Positions 53,505 through 63,754 of a stretch of 64,000 nucleotides of DNA are shown here, piece by piece. The notes beneath the pieces were generated by a model. The model made no database searches and was not told the DNA's origin. It saw nothing but the letters and a program-made list of their open reading frames with translations. The translations under genes were made by a program, and so were the position numbers. The stretch comes from Algoriphagus ornithinivorans. Its GTDB lineage: Bacteria > Bacteroidota > Bacteroidia > Cytophagales > Cyclobacteriaceae. How positions within the stretch are numbered: position 1 is the stretch's first letter; every line of letters begins with the position of its first letter. The stretch is from positions 98,157 to 162,156 of the forward strand of contig NZ_FOVW01000009.1 of NCBI RefSeq assembly GCF_900115305.1, given 5' to 3'.

Positions 53505-53512
53505 CAAAAATA
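53505..53512 (-). promoter_or_regulatory. -7 element of the clpP promoter
   Basis: TATTTTTG on the minus strand is an exact TAnnTTTG match and lies within the T-rich tail of the trigger factor terminator, 22 nt before the clpP ATG. Confidence 0.5.
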
Positions 53513-53516
53513 AAAA

Positions 53517-53536
53517 AAGCCCTTAAATAAGGACTT
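53517..53536 (-). terminator. terminator after trigger factor
   Basis: On the plus strand AAGCCCTT (53517-53524), AAAT, AAGGACTT (53529-53536). The stem has one G-T pair and is followed on the minus strand by a run of seven T. It separates tig from clpP. Confidence 0.8.
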
Positions 53537-53557
53537 TTTTATAGAGCTAAAAGCATT

Positions 53558-54886
53558 TTACTTTTCTAAAAGTTCCTTGAATTGATCAATGCTTATTTCC
53601 TTTTCTTTCATGTCTATTTTTTCCTGTACAAATGACAAGACTTTGTCATTCTGCACTGAGGTCAGCATGTTCATATAGTTTTGACCTTCCTCTCCTTTCA
53701 GATAGTTGTCTACAAACATATCCATGCTGTCTTCCATTTGAGATCCAAGACCACTCGCTGCGAATTGCTCCCTGATCATCTCTTTGGTTTTAGCAATAAC
53801 ATCTTCGTGCTCCGCCTTAATTTCATTAGCTCTAGCCAACTCATTGGAAACCAAAGACCAAATCAATTGTCTTGCATAGATTGGGAATTCTTTATCAACG
53901 TCTTCCTGAGTGACTTTCCCTTCGTTTGCTTTAAGCAACCACTCTTTCAAGAAGTCTTCCGGCAAATCAAGGCTTGCCTTTTCTACCAACACTTTCTTTA
54001 ATTCTTCCTCGGTGAAAACTTTGGATTCTTTATCGTAATTAGACTGAAGAGTGTCTTTTACTTTAGCCACGAATTCTTCTTCCGACTTAACTTGGTCTGG
54101 GCCGAAGATTTTATCAAAAAACTCCTGATCCATTTTCGCCTCTTCAGTTCTGTTGATATTTTTTATAGTGAATGTAAAAGCTCCATTGGCAAATTGCATT
54201 TCATCTTCAGAAAAGTCAAAAGCCTCATCCCACTCACCTTTTTTCACGTCTTTAGCGTCAAACTCAACTACTGCATCTTTACCAAGACCGATGAATTTTT
54301 TAGCTAATTTTTTACTCAACTTAGAAAGTGGCAAAGAAAGAGTTTTTGTGAAATCTCCTTCAGCAGCTTTCAAGTCTCCATATACATTGTCACCCTCTTC
54401 AGAAGTTTCTGGATTGGTGCTGTTTCCATACTGAGATTTTAGGTTCTCTATGGTTTCATTAACCAATTTGTCATCTACCTTGATTGCGTATTTGGTAGCT
54501 TTGATTTTCTTATCAAGCGGCAATTCAAAATTCTCGATAAAACCGATTTTGTATTCAAAGTCAAAATCTTTCTGGTTTTTCCAGTCAATTTTCTCCTCAA
54601 CGTTTTCTACTGGAAGTGGATCACCCAAAACTCTGAAAGTTTGTTCTTTCAGATACTTATTCAAGGAGTCACCCAAAATCCCATTGATTTCTTCCACCAA
54701 AACGGAAGTTCCATACATGTTTTTAACCATGGAAATTGGAGCTTTCCCAGGTCTGAAGCCACGAATATTAGCTTTTCTAGCATAATCTTTCAATTTGGCA
54801 TCTACCTTCGGTTGATAATCTGCTTCTGTTAGCTTAATTTTAATAGAAGCTTGATTTGCTGAGTGCTTGTCTAATGTGATTTCCAA
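53558..54886 (-). CDS. tig: trigger factor (ribosome-bound chaperone)
   Basis: 442 residues from a TTG start at 54886. The ribosome-binding domain carries the signature GFRPGKAP at about residues 39-46, followed by a peptidyl-prolyl isomerase-like domain (about 150-240) and a long helical C-terminal domain. It binds nascent chains at the ribosome exit. The frame stays open to 55006, but that extension reads through the tRNA-Leu gene and cannot be coding. The residues after TTG match the family start EITLDK. It precedes clpP and clpX. Confidence 0.95.
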   Translation of the reverse strand: MEITLDKHSANQASIKIKLTEADYQPKVDAKLKDYARKANIRGFRPGKAPISMVKNMYGTSVLVEEINGILGDSLNKYLKEQTFRVLGDPLPVENVEEKIDWKNQKDFDFEYKIGFIENFELPLDKKIKATKYAIKVDDKLVNETIENLKSQYGNSTNPETSEEGDNVYGDLKAAEGDFTKTLSLPLSKLSKKLAKKFIGLGKDAVVEFDAKDVKKGEWDEAFDFSEDEMQFANGAFTFTIKNINRTEEAKMDQEFFDKIFGPDQVKSEEEFVAKVKDTLQSNYDKESKVFTEEELKKVLVEKASLDLPEDFLKEWLLKANEGKVTQEDVDKEFPIYARQLIWSLVSNELARANEIKAEHEDVIAKTKEMIREQFAASGLGSQMEDSMDMFVDNYLKGEEGQNYMNMLTSVQNDKVLSFVQEKIDMKEKEISIDQFKELLEK

Positions 54887-54979
54887 AGCGCTTGTATGTT
54901 TATGATGAAGATTAACTAAAAACCCCCAATCTCTTTCCTGTTTGTTGAAACAGTCGAGTGATTGAGGGTTCGGTATGTG

Positions 54980-55061
54980 TGCGGATGGAGGGACTCGAAC
55001 CCCCATGCCTCGCGGCGCTAGATCCTAAGTCTAGTGCGTCTACCAATTTCGCCACATCCGC
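54980..55061 (-). tRNA. tRNA-Leu (anticodon UAG)
   Basis: 82 nt on the minus strand. The acceptor stem GCGGATG pairs with CATCCGC. The D-arm contains AAATTGGTAGACGC, the anticodon stem CTAGA/TCTAG encloses the loop CTTAGGA (anticodon TAG), a long variable arm follows as expected for leucine, and the T-arm contains GGTTCGAGTCC. CCA is not encoded. It lies 93 nt upstream of tig and has a well-formed promoter. Confidence 0.95.
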
Positions 55062-55112
55062 AGTTGAACCAATTCAAATCCGGATATTACATCCCGTTTT
55101 CAATTGTGGATG

Positions 55113-55143
55113 CAAATGTAGGTACTAAAAGATAATTTGCAAA
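55113..55143 (-). promoter_or_regulatory. tRNA-Leu / tig promoter
   Basis: On the minus strand TTTG (55140-55143), 19 nt, then TACATTTG (55113-55120), an exact TAnnTTTG match. The predicted start is about 45 nt before the tRNA. The spacing is identical to the rRNA promoters at the right end. Confidence 0.72.
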
Positions 55144-55221
55144 TGCTCACCCAAAAAAAAATCTAAAATCATTTCCAAAAATTAAGAGACAGCTTCCATT
55201 TTTGTAGTAAATTCCCTCAGT

Positions 55222-57441
55222 ATGATTCAAGTAGATCTCGAAGAAGAGAGAAAAGAAATTTTAAAGCGATATAGAAGAATTCTTCGTCAAGCCAAACCCA
55301 TCCTGAAGGAAGGGGATGCAAAGCTCATTAAAAGAGCTTTCAATGTATCCCTGGAGGCTCATAAGGATATGAGGAGGAAGTCGGGGGAACCCTATATCTA
55401 TCATCCATTAGAAGTAGCATTGATCTGTGTGGAAGAAATCGGATTGGGCACCACTTCAATTGTATCTGCCTTATTGCATGATGTGGTAGAAGATACTGAT
55501 TGGGAGTTAGAAGATATAGACCGGGAGTTTGGACATAAAGTCATGACCATCATAGATGGCTTGACTAAAATCTCTGGAGTATTTGAATATGGAAGCTCTC
55601 AGCAAGCTGAGAATTTCAGGAAAATGCTCCTGACCCTTTCAGATGATGTGCGAGTGATTTTGATCAAAATTGCAGATCGTCTGAACAATATGCGGACCTT
55701 GGCTAGCATGCCTAGGCATAAGCAATTGAAAATCGCTTCAGAAACAATGTATCTGTACGCCCCACTTGCACACCGATTGGGACTTTATGCGATTAAGTCT
55801 GAATTAGAGGACCTTTATCTGAAATATACCGATACAGAGACCTATAAGGACATTGTGAATAAGATCAATGAGTCAAAGTCCTACAGAAATAGGTTCATCA
55901 GGTCTTTCATTCAGCCAATCGAGGAAGAGTTGAATCGCCAAGGCTTCTCATTCAGCATTAAGGGCAGACCCAAATCTGTTTTTTCTATCTATAATAAGAT
56001 GAAAAAGCAGGGGATACCTTTTGAAGAGGTTTATGACTTGTTTGCGGTGCGTATCATTTTGGATAGTGAATTGGAAAGTGAAAAGGCTGATTGCTGGCAG
56101 GTATATTCCATTGTTACTGATTTTTACAGGCCTAACCCTGATCGACTTCGAGATTGGATCAGTACTCCTAGATCCAATGGCTACGAGTCCCTTCACACTA
56201 CTGTAATGAGTAATACAGGGCAGTGGGTGGAAGTACAGATTAGGACTTCCAGAATGGATGAAATTGCTGAAAGAGGATATGCTGCACACTGGAAATACAA
56301 GGAGAAAGACAGTAGCGGTAAGGGAAGTTCCGGATTGGATGATTGGATCACCCAGGTTAGGAGCATGCTCGAATCCAATGATGGAAACGCTATTGAATTC
56401 ATGGATGATTTCCGCGGAAATTTATTTCATGAGGAGGTTTTCGTCTTTACTCCTAAGGGAGACTTGAAAGTGTTGCCTTTCGGTTCAACAGCTTTGGACT
56501 TTGCTTTTGAAATCCACACTGAAGTAGGAGCCAGATGTATTGGTGCCAAAGTGAATCAGAAGTTGGTGCCGATCAATCACAAGCTAAAAAATGGAGATCA
56601 AGTAGAAATTCTCACCTCTAATAAGCAAAAGCCGACAGAAGATTGGTTGAATAACGTAATGACCTCTCGCGCTAAGGCCAAAATCAAAGATGCGCTGAGA
56701 GAGGAGAAGAAATCTGCCATTTTGGATGGAAAAGAGATCATTCAAAGAAAGCTTAAGCAGATGAAGATGGATTTCAATTCAGAGACTGTAGAAAAGTTAC
56801 GGGCCTTTTTTGAATTGAAAACAGCGAATGAATTTTATTATAGAGTTGGGAAAGGAATAATTGACCCTACCACCATCAAGTCTTTCAAAGATTTCAAAGA
56901 AAACCAAAAACTGAAGCATAAGGCGATTCAGGAAAAGGTGAAAGATGAAAGTACTTTCACCAAAGAAATCAAAAGCTTGAAAGGACCTGATCACGATCAG
57001 TTGCTGATCGGGGAGGATATGGATGTAGTGGATTATATCCTTGCTAAATGTTGTAATCCTATCCCAGGCGATGATGTTTTTGGATTTGTGACTGTCAATG
57101 AAGGAATTAAAATCCATAGAACTTCCTGCCCCAATGCCTTGGAACTCCTTTCCAATCATGGAAATCGAGTGATCAAAGCCCGTTGGACCAGTCAAAAGGA
57201 AATTGCGTTTTTAGCAGGTTTACACATTGTCGGCACAGACCGTGTTGGCTTGATCAATGATGTTACTAAGGTGATATCCAATGAATTAAAAGTAAATATG
57301 CGGTCAATTACAGTGGATTCAGATGCCGGGATTTTCGAAGGAACAATCAAGCTCTATGTCCACAGCACAGAGCATTTGGATAAATTGATGAAAAATTTGA
57401 GTCAGGTAGAGGGAATCATCAAGGTTTCACGCTTTGATTGA
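55222..57441 (+). CDS. bifunctional (p)ppGpp synthetase/hydrolase RelA/SpoT
   Basis: 739 residues. The HD hydrolase domain has YHPLEVALI, LLHDVVEDTDW and ADRLNNMRTL, all hydrolase residues appearing intact. The synthetase domain has GRPKSVFSIYNKM and SNGYESLHTTV. A TGS domain (FTPKGDLKVLPFGSTALDFAFEIH, about 405-465) and a C-terminal ACT domain follow. This Rel-type protein makes and breaks (p)ppGpp on amino-acid starvation, in contact with the ribosome. A weak promoter candidate, CATTTTTG (55197-55204), lies just before the ATG. Confidence 0.96.
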   Translation: MIQVDLEEERKEILKRYRRILRQAKPILKEGDAKLIKRAFNVSLEAHKDMRRKSGEPYIYHPLEVALICVEEIGLGTTSIVSALLHDVVEDTDWELEDIDREFGHKVMTIIDGLTKISGVFEYGSSQQAENFRKMLLTLSDDVRVILIKIADRLNNMRTLASMPRHKQLKIASETMYLYAPLAHRLGLYAIKSELEDLYLKYTDTETYKDIVNKINESKSYRNRFIRSFIQPIEEELNRQGFSFSIKGRPKSVFSIYNKMKKQGIPFEEVYDLFAVRIILDSELESEKADCWQVYSIVTDFYRPNPDRLRDWISTPRSNGYESLHTTVMSNTGQWVEVQIRTSRMDEIAERGYAAHWKYKEKDSSGKGSSGLDDWITQVRSMLESNDGNAIEFMDDFRGNLFHEEVFVFTPKGDLKVLPFGSTALDFAFEIHTEVGARCIGAKVNQKLVPINHKLKNGDQVEILTSNKQKPTEDWLNNVMTSRAKAKIKDALREEKKSAILDGKEIIQRKLKQMKMDFNSETVEKLRAFFELKTANEFYYRVGKGIIDPTTIKSFKDFKENQKLKHKAIQEKVKDESTFTKEIKSLKGPDHDQLLIGEDMDVVDYILAKCCNPIPGDDVFGFVTVNEGIKIHRTSCPNALELLSNHGNRVIKARWTSQKEIAFLAGLHIVGTDRVGLINDVTKVISNELKVNMRSITVDSDAGIFEGTIKLYVHSTEHLDKLMKNLSQVEGIIKVSRFD

Positions 57442-57471
57442 ACAAATGAATCTTTTCTCCCTATCAAAAGT

Positions 57472-57479
57472 TATATTTG
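57472..57479 (+). promoter_or_regulatory. -7 element of the Fur-family gene
   Basis: TATATTTG exactly matches TAnnTTTG. The start site would be near 57486, so the in-frame TTG at 57477 lies inside the promoter, and ATG 57495 must be the true start with a leader of about 9 nt. Confidence 0.55.
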
Positions 57480-57494
57480 GAAAAAAAGAAGCCA

Positions 57495-57962
57495 ATGTCT
57501 TTGAATACAACTCATTTCGAAGAAGTAAAGAAAATATTTACAGCCTATCTCGAAAATCAAAAGCTCAGGAAGACTCCTGAGCGATATGCGATTTTAGAAG
57601 AAATTTATAGCCGAAGCGGGCATTTTGATGTGGAGTCTCTTTACATCAGTATGAAAAATAAGAATTACCGCGTCAGCCGAGCTACTGTTTATAATACCCT
57701 GGATCTTTTGGTGGAATGTGACCTAGTGACCAAACATCAATTCGGAAAGAATCTTGCACAGTTTGAAAAATCCTATGGGTACAAGCAACACGACCATTTG
57801 ATCTGTGTGGACTGTAATCAGGTAATGGAATTTTGTGATCCCCGTATTCAAAATATTCAAAATACCGTAGGGGAGATTTTGGATTTCAAAGTAATGCATC
57901 ACTCTCTGATTTTGTATGGGAACTGTACCAAGGAAAAATGTGAAAATAGACCCACTAATTAA
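57495..57962 (+). CDS. Fur family transcriptional regulator
   Basis: 155 residues. A winged-helix domain ([31 protein letters not shown] and [19 protein letters not shown]) is followed by a dimerisation domain with metal ligands HDHLICVDC and CTKEKC, the two CxxC-type zinc sites of Fur/PerR/Zur. Which metal or oxidant it senses cannot be read. It is followed 3 bp downstream by a STAS gene. ATG 57495 is preferred over an in-frame TTG within the promoter. Confidence 0.92.
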   Translation: MSLNTTHFEEVKKIFTAYLENQKLRKTPERYAILEEIYSRSGHFDVESLYISMKNKNYRVSRATVYNTLDLLVECDLVTKHQFGKNLAQFEKSYGYKQHDHLICVDCNQVMEFCDPRIQNIQNTVGEILDFKVMHHSLILYGNCTKEKCENRPTN

Positions 57963-57965
57963 AAA

Positions 57966-58307
57966 ATGAAATTAACCTATAGAAGCACTCAGGACGAAAA
58001 AGCGCATTATTTATACATCCAAGGGGATTTGATTGGGGATGAAGTTGGGCCTAAGCTAGTGGAAGTGGTTTCCGATGCGATTGAAGAGGGTACGAAAAAT
58101 TTTGTTATTGATCTGAGCGAAGTGAGATATATCAGTTCCTCGGGGATTGGCCTTCTTATTACCATGTTGACCAAAATGCGAAATGTGGGAGGAGAAGTTT
58201 ATCTAACCTCCCCTTCAGATCATGTTAAAAAGTTGCTGATCATTACCAAATTGAATAACATATTCACTGTTTTTGATTCCGTAGAGGAGTTTCAAAAGAA
58301 AAATTAA
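57966..58307 (+). CDS. STAS domain protein (anti-sigma factor antagonist-like)
   Basis: 113 residues covering one STAS domain. The phospho-acceptor Ser lies in the VRYISSSGIGLLITM loop, as in SpoIIAA/RsbV, and the DLSEV strand precedes it. Such proteins bind a kinase/anti-sigma partner and are controlled by Ser phosphorylation, or act in other partner switches. No RsbW-like kinase or sigma gene is in the neighbourhood. It shares a transcript with the Fur-family gene (3-bp gap) and ends at a terminator. Confidence 0.9.
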   Translation: MKLTYRSTQDEKAHYLYIQGDLIGDEVGPKLVEVVSDAIEEGTKNFVIDLSEVRYISSSGIGLLITMLTKMRNVGGEVYLTSPSDHVKKLLIITKLNNIFTVFDSVEEFQKKN

Positions 58308-58326
58308 TAGAAATTGAATGCGATAT

Positions 58327-58358
58327 AAAGTCAACCTGTTCACGGGCGGGTTGACTTT
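58327..58358 (+). terminator. terminator after the STAS gene
   Basis: AAAGTCAACC (58327-58336) pairs with GGTTGACTTT (58349-58358), followed by more T. It ends the fur-STAS unit. Confidence 0.87.
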
Positions 58359-58457
58359 TTCTTTTTGGTTCAGGTAATTATTTATCCTAATTCACTTGGT
58401 TTTCTTTACTCGAATCGCAAATTTCGCCCTTCAAAAAGACTTTGATTAACCGTTTAG

Positions 58458-59741
<1,284 letters not shown>

Positions 59742-59748
59742 AAATTTT

Positions 59749-59780
59749 AGCCTCGGATTTTAACCATTCGAGGCTTTTTT
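59749..59780 (+). terminator. terminator after purA
   Basis: AGCCTCG (59749-59755), a 13-nt loop and CGAGGCT (59769-59775), followed by TTTTTT. Confidence 0.9.
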
Positions 59781-59816
59781 CTTTTTGTGCTGAGATCATT
59801 TCGTATTTTTAGCAAA

Positions 59817-62171
59817 ATGTGTGGGAGAATGAATTTTAAATTTTTTGCAATCGGTCTGTTAATCTTTTTGAATTTCTTGGTAGGAGTTAAAGCTCAGACA
59901 GGATTTCCGTATTGTGAAAGTTTTCAAACGCCAGGCACTCAATCTAAGACCATATTTGGGGGAAATGCTTCTTTGACAGGCGGGGTCCTGCGACTAACGA
60001 GTAATTTGAATGATCAGGTAGGTTATGTTTACATTGATGTACCATTTCCATCCATTTACGGGATTAAGGCAGAATTTGAGTACTTTAGTTATGGAGGAAC
60101 AGGCCAGTTTCTGGCTGATGGTTTGACCATTTTTTTATTTGATGGAGATACACAGAATTTTTCACCAGGCGGATTTGGAGGCTCTTTAGGTTATGCTCCT
60201 AGAAATAATGAGTCTGGATTGAGTAATGCCTACATAGGAATTGGCTTTGATGAGTTTGGGAATTTCGGCAACAGTGGAGAGGGAAGGATTGGCAGGTTTT
60301 CTAATATTCAGCCTGAAGAAAGAGTGCCAGATGCTATTGTAGTAAGGGGACCAGGAAATGGATTTCAGGGTTATCAGTTTATAGTAGGAAGAAAAACCAA
60401 TACAACAGGGAATAATAACGATGGACTCAATCCAGGAGCACAATTCCCAATTAGCTCTGGTGGTTCAGGGACTACTAGAGTGACAGATCCTAATCAGCCT
60501 GGCTATAGAAAGGTGTTTTTAGAATTAGAACCCAATCCTAATGGAGTAGGTTTTTTTCTCACCTTGAGAATGATGGTTACTACTCAGCCCAATCAACCGA
60601 GAATGGTGACCATATTTGATAGGCCTTATGATTTTCCTGCACCGAAAAATCTTAAAATCGGATTTGCAGCTTCTACCGGAGGCTTTACCAATTTTCATGA
60701 AATCAGAAATCTTCAAGTTGAAGTGTCTAATGACGATGCTTTGGAAAATCCCATCGGAATAGATTTCGAAGATGTTGCTACTTGTGAGGGACAGGAAAAT
60801 CAGTTTTTTATTTTGGATCAGGATGTGGTTTTACCTAATGCTGACTCAGAGATTCGCTGTTTGCAATTTTACAGGACAAGGGAGGAAATTCAGGCACAGG
60901 CAGACGATATCTGTACTCAGGCAAGATGTTTGGAACAAAACAGATATTTGGTTCTGCCGGAAGGAATTCTGGAAGCAGGAGAAAAAGGAGCCTACACATT
61001 TTTCCCAAATGAAGGCTTTGCCGGTCAAGAGGTGACCGTTTTTTATACTATTGGGGATAATTATGGAAAAGCTTCTGAAGGGAATAAAATTACCTTAAGG
61101 ATACAAGAGTCTCCAGAGCCAGTAAGTTTGGAGGTCATCGGTAAAGAAGTTGTGGAAGGAAGTATCAATAGCTGCCCTGGAGAATCATTGACTTTTGTAG
61201 CGAGTGGGAATGAAGATTATACTAGGTACGAATGGTACCTAGATGGGGAATTGATAGTAAATGAAACCTCTGACCAGCTCATTATAAGTGAAGAGGGCAT
61301 GGTAGAGGTTTGGGCTTACAATAGAAATAATTGTCCGGCTAAATCGGATCCGATTGAGGTGGTATACCCAGAGTATCCGGAATTAATTTTTGATGAATTG
61401 GTTGTGGGATGTGTGCCCGGTGAGCCAGTAAATATTTTTGAAGGTTTATCCTCATATGATCCAGAGTCATTTGATTATTTATTGACAGGGAATGGTTTGG
61501 AATTGGAAAACGAAGAGATTTTAACTTTAAATCAAAGTGGCACTTACGAAGTCTTTGTGAAGCCTAAAGAATTTGATTGTTATTCTGGTTCCAATCAAGT
61601 GGAGGTATTCATTCAGGAGGAAGAACTATTAATTGGTTACGACTTTGTTGTTCAGGGTACAGATATTCGGGGGGATGCAGAAGGTGGTATTTTTCCTGAT
61701 GATCCTATCCAGTTCACAGATATGTCAGATACAAGAACTATCCGCTGGTCTTGGGATTTCGGCGATGGGGAAACCTCTCAAAATAGAGACCCTGTGCATG
61801 TTTTCGGAAAGAAAGGTGAGTTTGAGGTTACTTTAACCTTGACTGATAGGTTTGGCTGTCAAAAAAGCTTGACTAAGGTTATTTCTATTACCAAAAGTTA
61901 CCGGGTGATGTTTCCGACCGGATTCACTCCGGGTTTAGAGGAAAATAAAACTTACACTCCCAAATACAAGGGGCTGGTCAGTGCAGAACTTTTGATTTTT
62001 AATTTGTGGGGGGATTTGATTTTCCAGAGCAATGAATTGAATGGTGCAGGATGGGATGGAACCATCGAGGGGAAATTAGTGGATGCCGGTACATATATCT
62101 ATCGATTCAATGGTTTTTCTACAGAAGGAGAGCAAGTAAAAGAGAGTGGAAAATTTAAGCTGATCAGATGA
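59817..62171 (+). CDS. T9SS type B cargo: lectin-like, PKD and gliding-motility C-terminal domain
   Basis: 784 residues from ATG 59817; ATG 59829 is an equal alternative. A signal peptide ends near VKAQ. An L-type lectin-like domain (about 28-308) has DGLTIFLFDG, GGFGGSLGYAP and YIGIGFDEFGNFG; Ig-like repeats follow, then a PKD domain near 640-700 (WSWDFGDGETSQNRDPVHVF). The C-terminal 85 residues are the gliding-motility/CHU_C-type sorting domain (FPTGFTPG, LLIFNLWGDLIF, DAGTYIYRF). It is exported through the type IX system and held on the cell surface, probably binding sugars. It overlaps PorP/SprF by 4 nt, its dedicated partner. Confidence 0.9.
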   Translation: MCGRMNFKFFAIGLLIFLNFLVGVKAQTGFPYCESFQTPGTQSKTIFGGNASLTGGVLRLTSNLNDQVGYVYIDVPFPSIYGIKAEFEYFSYGGTGQFLADGLTIFLFDGDTQNFSPGGFGGSLGYAPRNNESGLSNAYIGIGFDEFGNFGNSGEGRIGRFSNIQPEERVPDAIVVRGPGNGFQGYQFIVGRKTNTTGNNNDGLNPGAQFPISSGGSGTTRVTDPNQPGYRKVFLELEPNPNGVGFFLTLRMMVTTQPNQPRMVTIFDRPYDFPAPKNLKIGFAASTGGFTNFHEIRNLQVEVSNDDALENPIGIDFEDVATCEGQENQFFILDQDVVLPNADSEIRCLQFYRTREEIQAQADDICTQARCLEQNRYLVLPEGILEAGEKGAYTFFPNEGFAGQEVTVFYTIGDNYGKASEGNKITLRIQESPEPVSLEVIGKEVVEGSINSCPGESLTFVASGNEDYTRYEWYLDGELIVNETSDQLIISEEGMVEVWAYNRNNCPAKSDPIEVVYPEYPELIFDELVVGCVPGEPVNIFEGLSSYDPESFDYLLTGNGLELENEEILTLNQSGTYEVFVKPKEFDCYSGSNQVEVFIQEEELLIGYDFVVQGTDIRGDAEGGIFPDDPIQFTDMSDTRTIRWSWDFGDGETSQNRDPVHVFGKKGEFEVTLTLTDRFGCQKSLTKVISITKSYRVMFPTGFTPGLEENKTYTPKYKGLVSAELLIFNLWGDLIFQSNELNGAGWDGTIEGKLVDAGTYIYRFNGFSTEGEQVKESGKFKLIR

Positions 62172-63190
62172 GTAAATTTTCGATTTTCGCGGTTTTGTTT
62201 TTTCTTGTTTGTTTCTTCTCAAAAGGGCAAGATGTTCAATATTCGCAATTTTATGCCAACCCGTTTTATTTAAATCCAGCTTTTGCCGGCAGTACTGACG
62301 AAAGTAGAGTAGGTTTTAATTTTAGAAATCAATGGCCAGCATTAGATCAGAGTTTTTTAGCATCTACAGCCTATGGAGATCATTACTTTGAAAATTTGAA
62401 TAGTGGGGTAGGTGTTATTATTACAGGGGCAAAAGAGTCCTTTACTCAAAGTCAATGGTATGAAGTGGGTTTGCTTTATAGTTACCGCTTGAAATTATCA
62501 GAGAGTACACTCTTTCAGATTGGCTTTCAAGGTAGTTTCACTGGAAGAGATGTATATTTTGATAGAGTCATTTTAGGTACGCAGCTCGATATCAACAGAG
62601 GAGTGATTATTGGACAGCCGGGAGATGGATTTGAGGGGGAAAGCAAGCTTCGTTCATTTGATGCCCATACTGGCTTTTTATTTTATGGGAAAAAGTTTTG
62701 GATGGGAGGTTCAGCCTTTCATTTATTGGAACCCTCGATTAGTTTTCTTTCAGAAAGTGAAAACACTTTACCTATGAGGTTTGGGGTTCATGGAGGATAT
62801 AGGTTTGAATTGGCTCCTGGCTATATCAATGAGTATCTGAATAATTATGATCAGGAACGATCTATGGCCATTGCTTTTAATTATAGACAGCAGGGATTGT
62901 ATAATCAACTGGATATTGGTGCTGAATTTTTCTTTGAGCCATTAATCCTTGGTTTGTGGTACCGAGGTCTTCCAACTAAGTACCAGTTGCCAAATAGTGA
63001 GTCTTTAATTGCCTTGGTAGGGATATCCTTGGATTCAGGGATTGAGTTGGGTTACTCTTTTGACTTTTCAGTTTCAAAACTAGGACAATCTGTTTCTGGG
63101 GGAGCTCATGAACTTTCATTTAGATATGTATTCACTTCTAATAAAAGGAGGAAAAATAGCTATCCGGCCCTGCCAAGTTTCAGGTTTTAA
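62168..63190 (+). CDS. PorP/SprF family type IX secretion system membrane protein
   Basis: 340 residues. A signal peptide ends near SKGQ (residue 20), followed directly by the family signature DVQYSQFYANPFYLNPAFAGS and RNQWPAL, then an outer-membrane barrel ending in SFRF. PorP/SprF proteins attach type B T9SS cargo to the outer membrane; SprF is needed for SprB surface display in Flavobacterium. It is coupled to the lectin/PKD cargo gene by an ATGA overlap. The rest of the T9SS machinery is not in the window. Confidence 0.94.
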   Translation: MSKFSIFAVLFFLVCFFSKGQDVQYSQFYANPFYLNPAFAGSTDESRVGFNFRNQWPALDQSFLASTAYGDHYFENLNSGVGVIITGAKESFTQSQWYEVGLLYSYRLKLSESTLFQIGFQGSFTGRDVYFDRVILGTQLDINRGVIIGQPGDGFEGESKLRSFDAHTGFLFYGKKFWMGGSAFHLLEPSISFLSESENTLPMRFGVHGGYRFELAPGYINEYLNNYDQERSMAIAFNYRQQGLYNQLDIGAEFFFEPLILGLWYRGLPTKYQLPNSESLIALVGISLDSGIELGYSFDFSVSKLGQSVSGGAHELSFRYVFTSNKRRKNSYPALPSFRF

Positions 63191-63358
63191 GCCTTTTTAG
63201 CTGAGATTCAGAATATTATACTGATAATTAATACAATTATCTTTTTAATCATTTAATTCTTCGTGGAAATTGACTTTTCAATTCAAAAAATTTTGAAAAT
63301 TTTTCTGATTCAGAATCAAGAGATTAGATCTGATCTAGCAGTTTTTCTATAGAATCTA

Positions 63359-63388
63359 TTGTATCCTGAAATAATCCCCCGATATTTG
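63359..63388 (+). promoter_or_regulatory. rRNA promoter P1
   Basis: TTG (63359-63361), 19 nt, GATATTTG (63381-63388; seven of eight match TAnnTTTG). Followed by GCACTCC, the same initial sequence as in P2. Confidence 0.55.
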
Positions 63389-63517
63389 CACTCCCAATCG
63401 ACGCAAACGGCGCGGGGAAAATTGAAAGGCGGAGTGAAAGGAAGTTGCCAGACACTGAGGGGTGTTTGGATCTGGGAAAGCGGGAAGAAAAAGAAAAAAC
63501 ATTTTTTTCAGATTCTT

Positions 63518-63548
63518 TTTGCAAACGGAAAAACTTCTACTACCTTTG
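63518..63548 (+). promoter_or_regulatory. rRNA promoter P2
   Basis: TTTG (63518-63521), 19 nt, TACCTTTG (63541-63548; exact match), then GCACTCC. The predicted start is near 63555, about 200 nt before 16S. Confidence 0.75.
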
Positions 63549-63754
63549 CACTCCTGTTCGGAAGGAACGGGAAAAACAAAAATAAAAAAACGGGGAAAAC
63601 GAGGCTGTGAGGCGGTTTTTCTGACAGTGTTGCCGAATGCGGTGACGCAAGTTCTTTGAAGTGATGTAAGGCGAAAAAATAATAACCTGAGAAAGAAAGA
63701 CAGGGAGGCTGGTATATATGCTTTATATATCAGTTGTGTATAGTTAGATAATTT

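Larger units (their letters stand above)
63191..63754 (+). promoter_or_regulatory. rRNA operon upstream region and leader
   Basis: 564 bp with no real gene; open frames here are artefacts that run into 16S. Besides the tandem promoters, the leader holds GTTCTTTGAA (63650-63659), a motif commonly seen in Bacteroidota rRNA leaders and possibly a boxA-like antitermination or processing site. An AT-rich inverted repeat (TATATATG ... TATATATC, about 63712-63731) may be part of the stem that frees 16S. Confidence 0.55.

Noticed and set aside
54887..55006. N-terminal extension of trigger factor
   Set aside because: It reads through part of the tRNA-Leu gene and does not match the family start.
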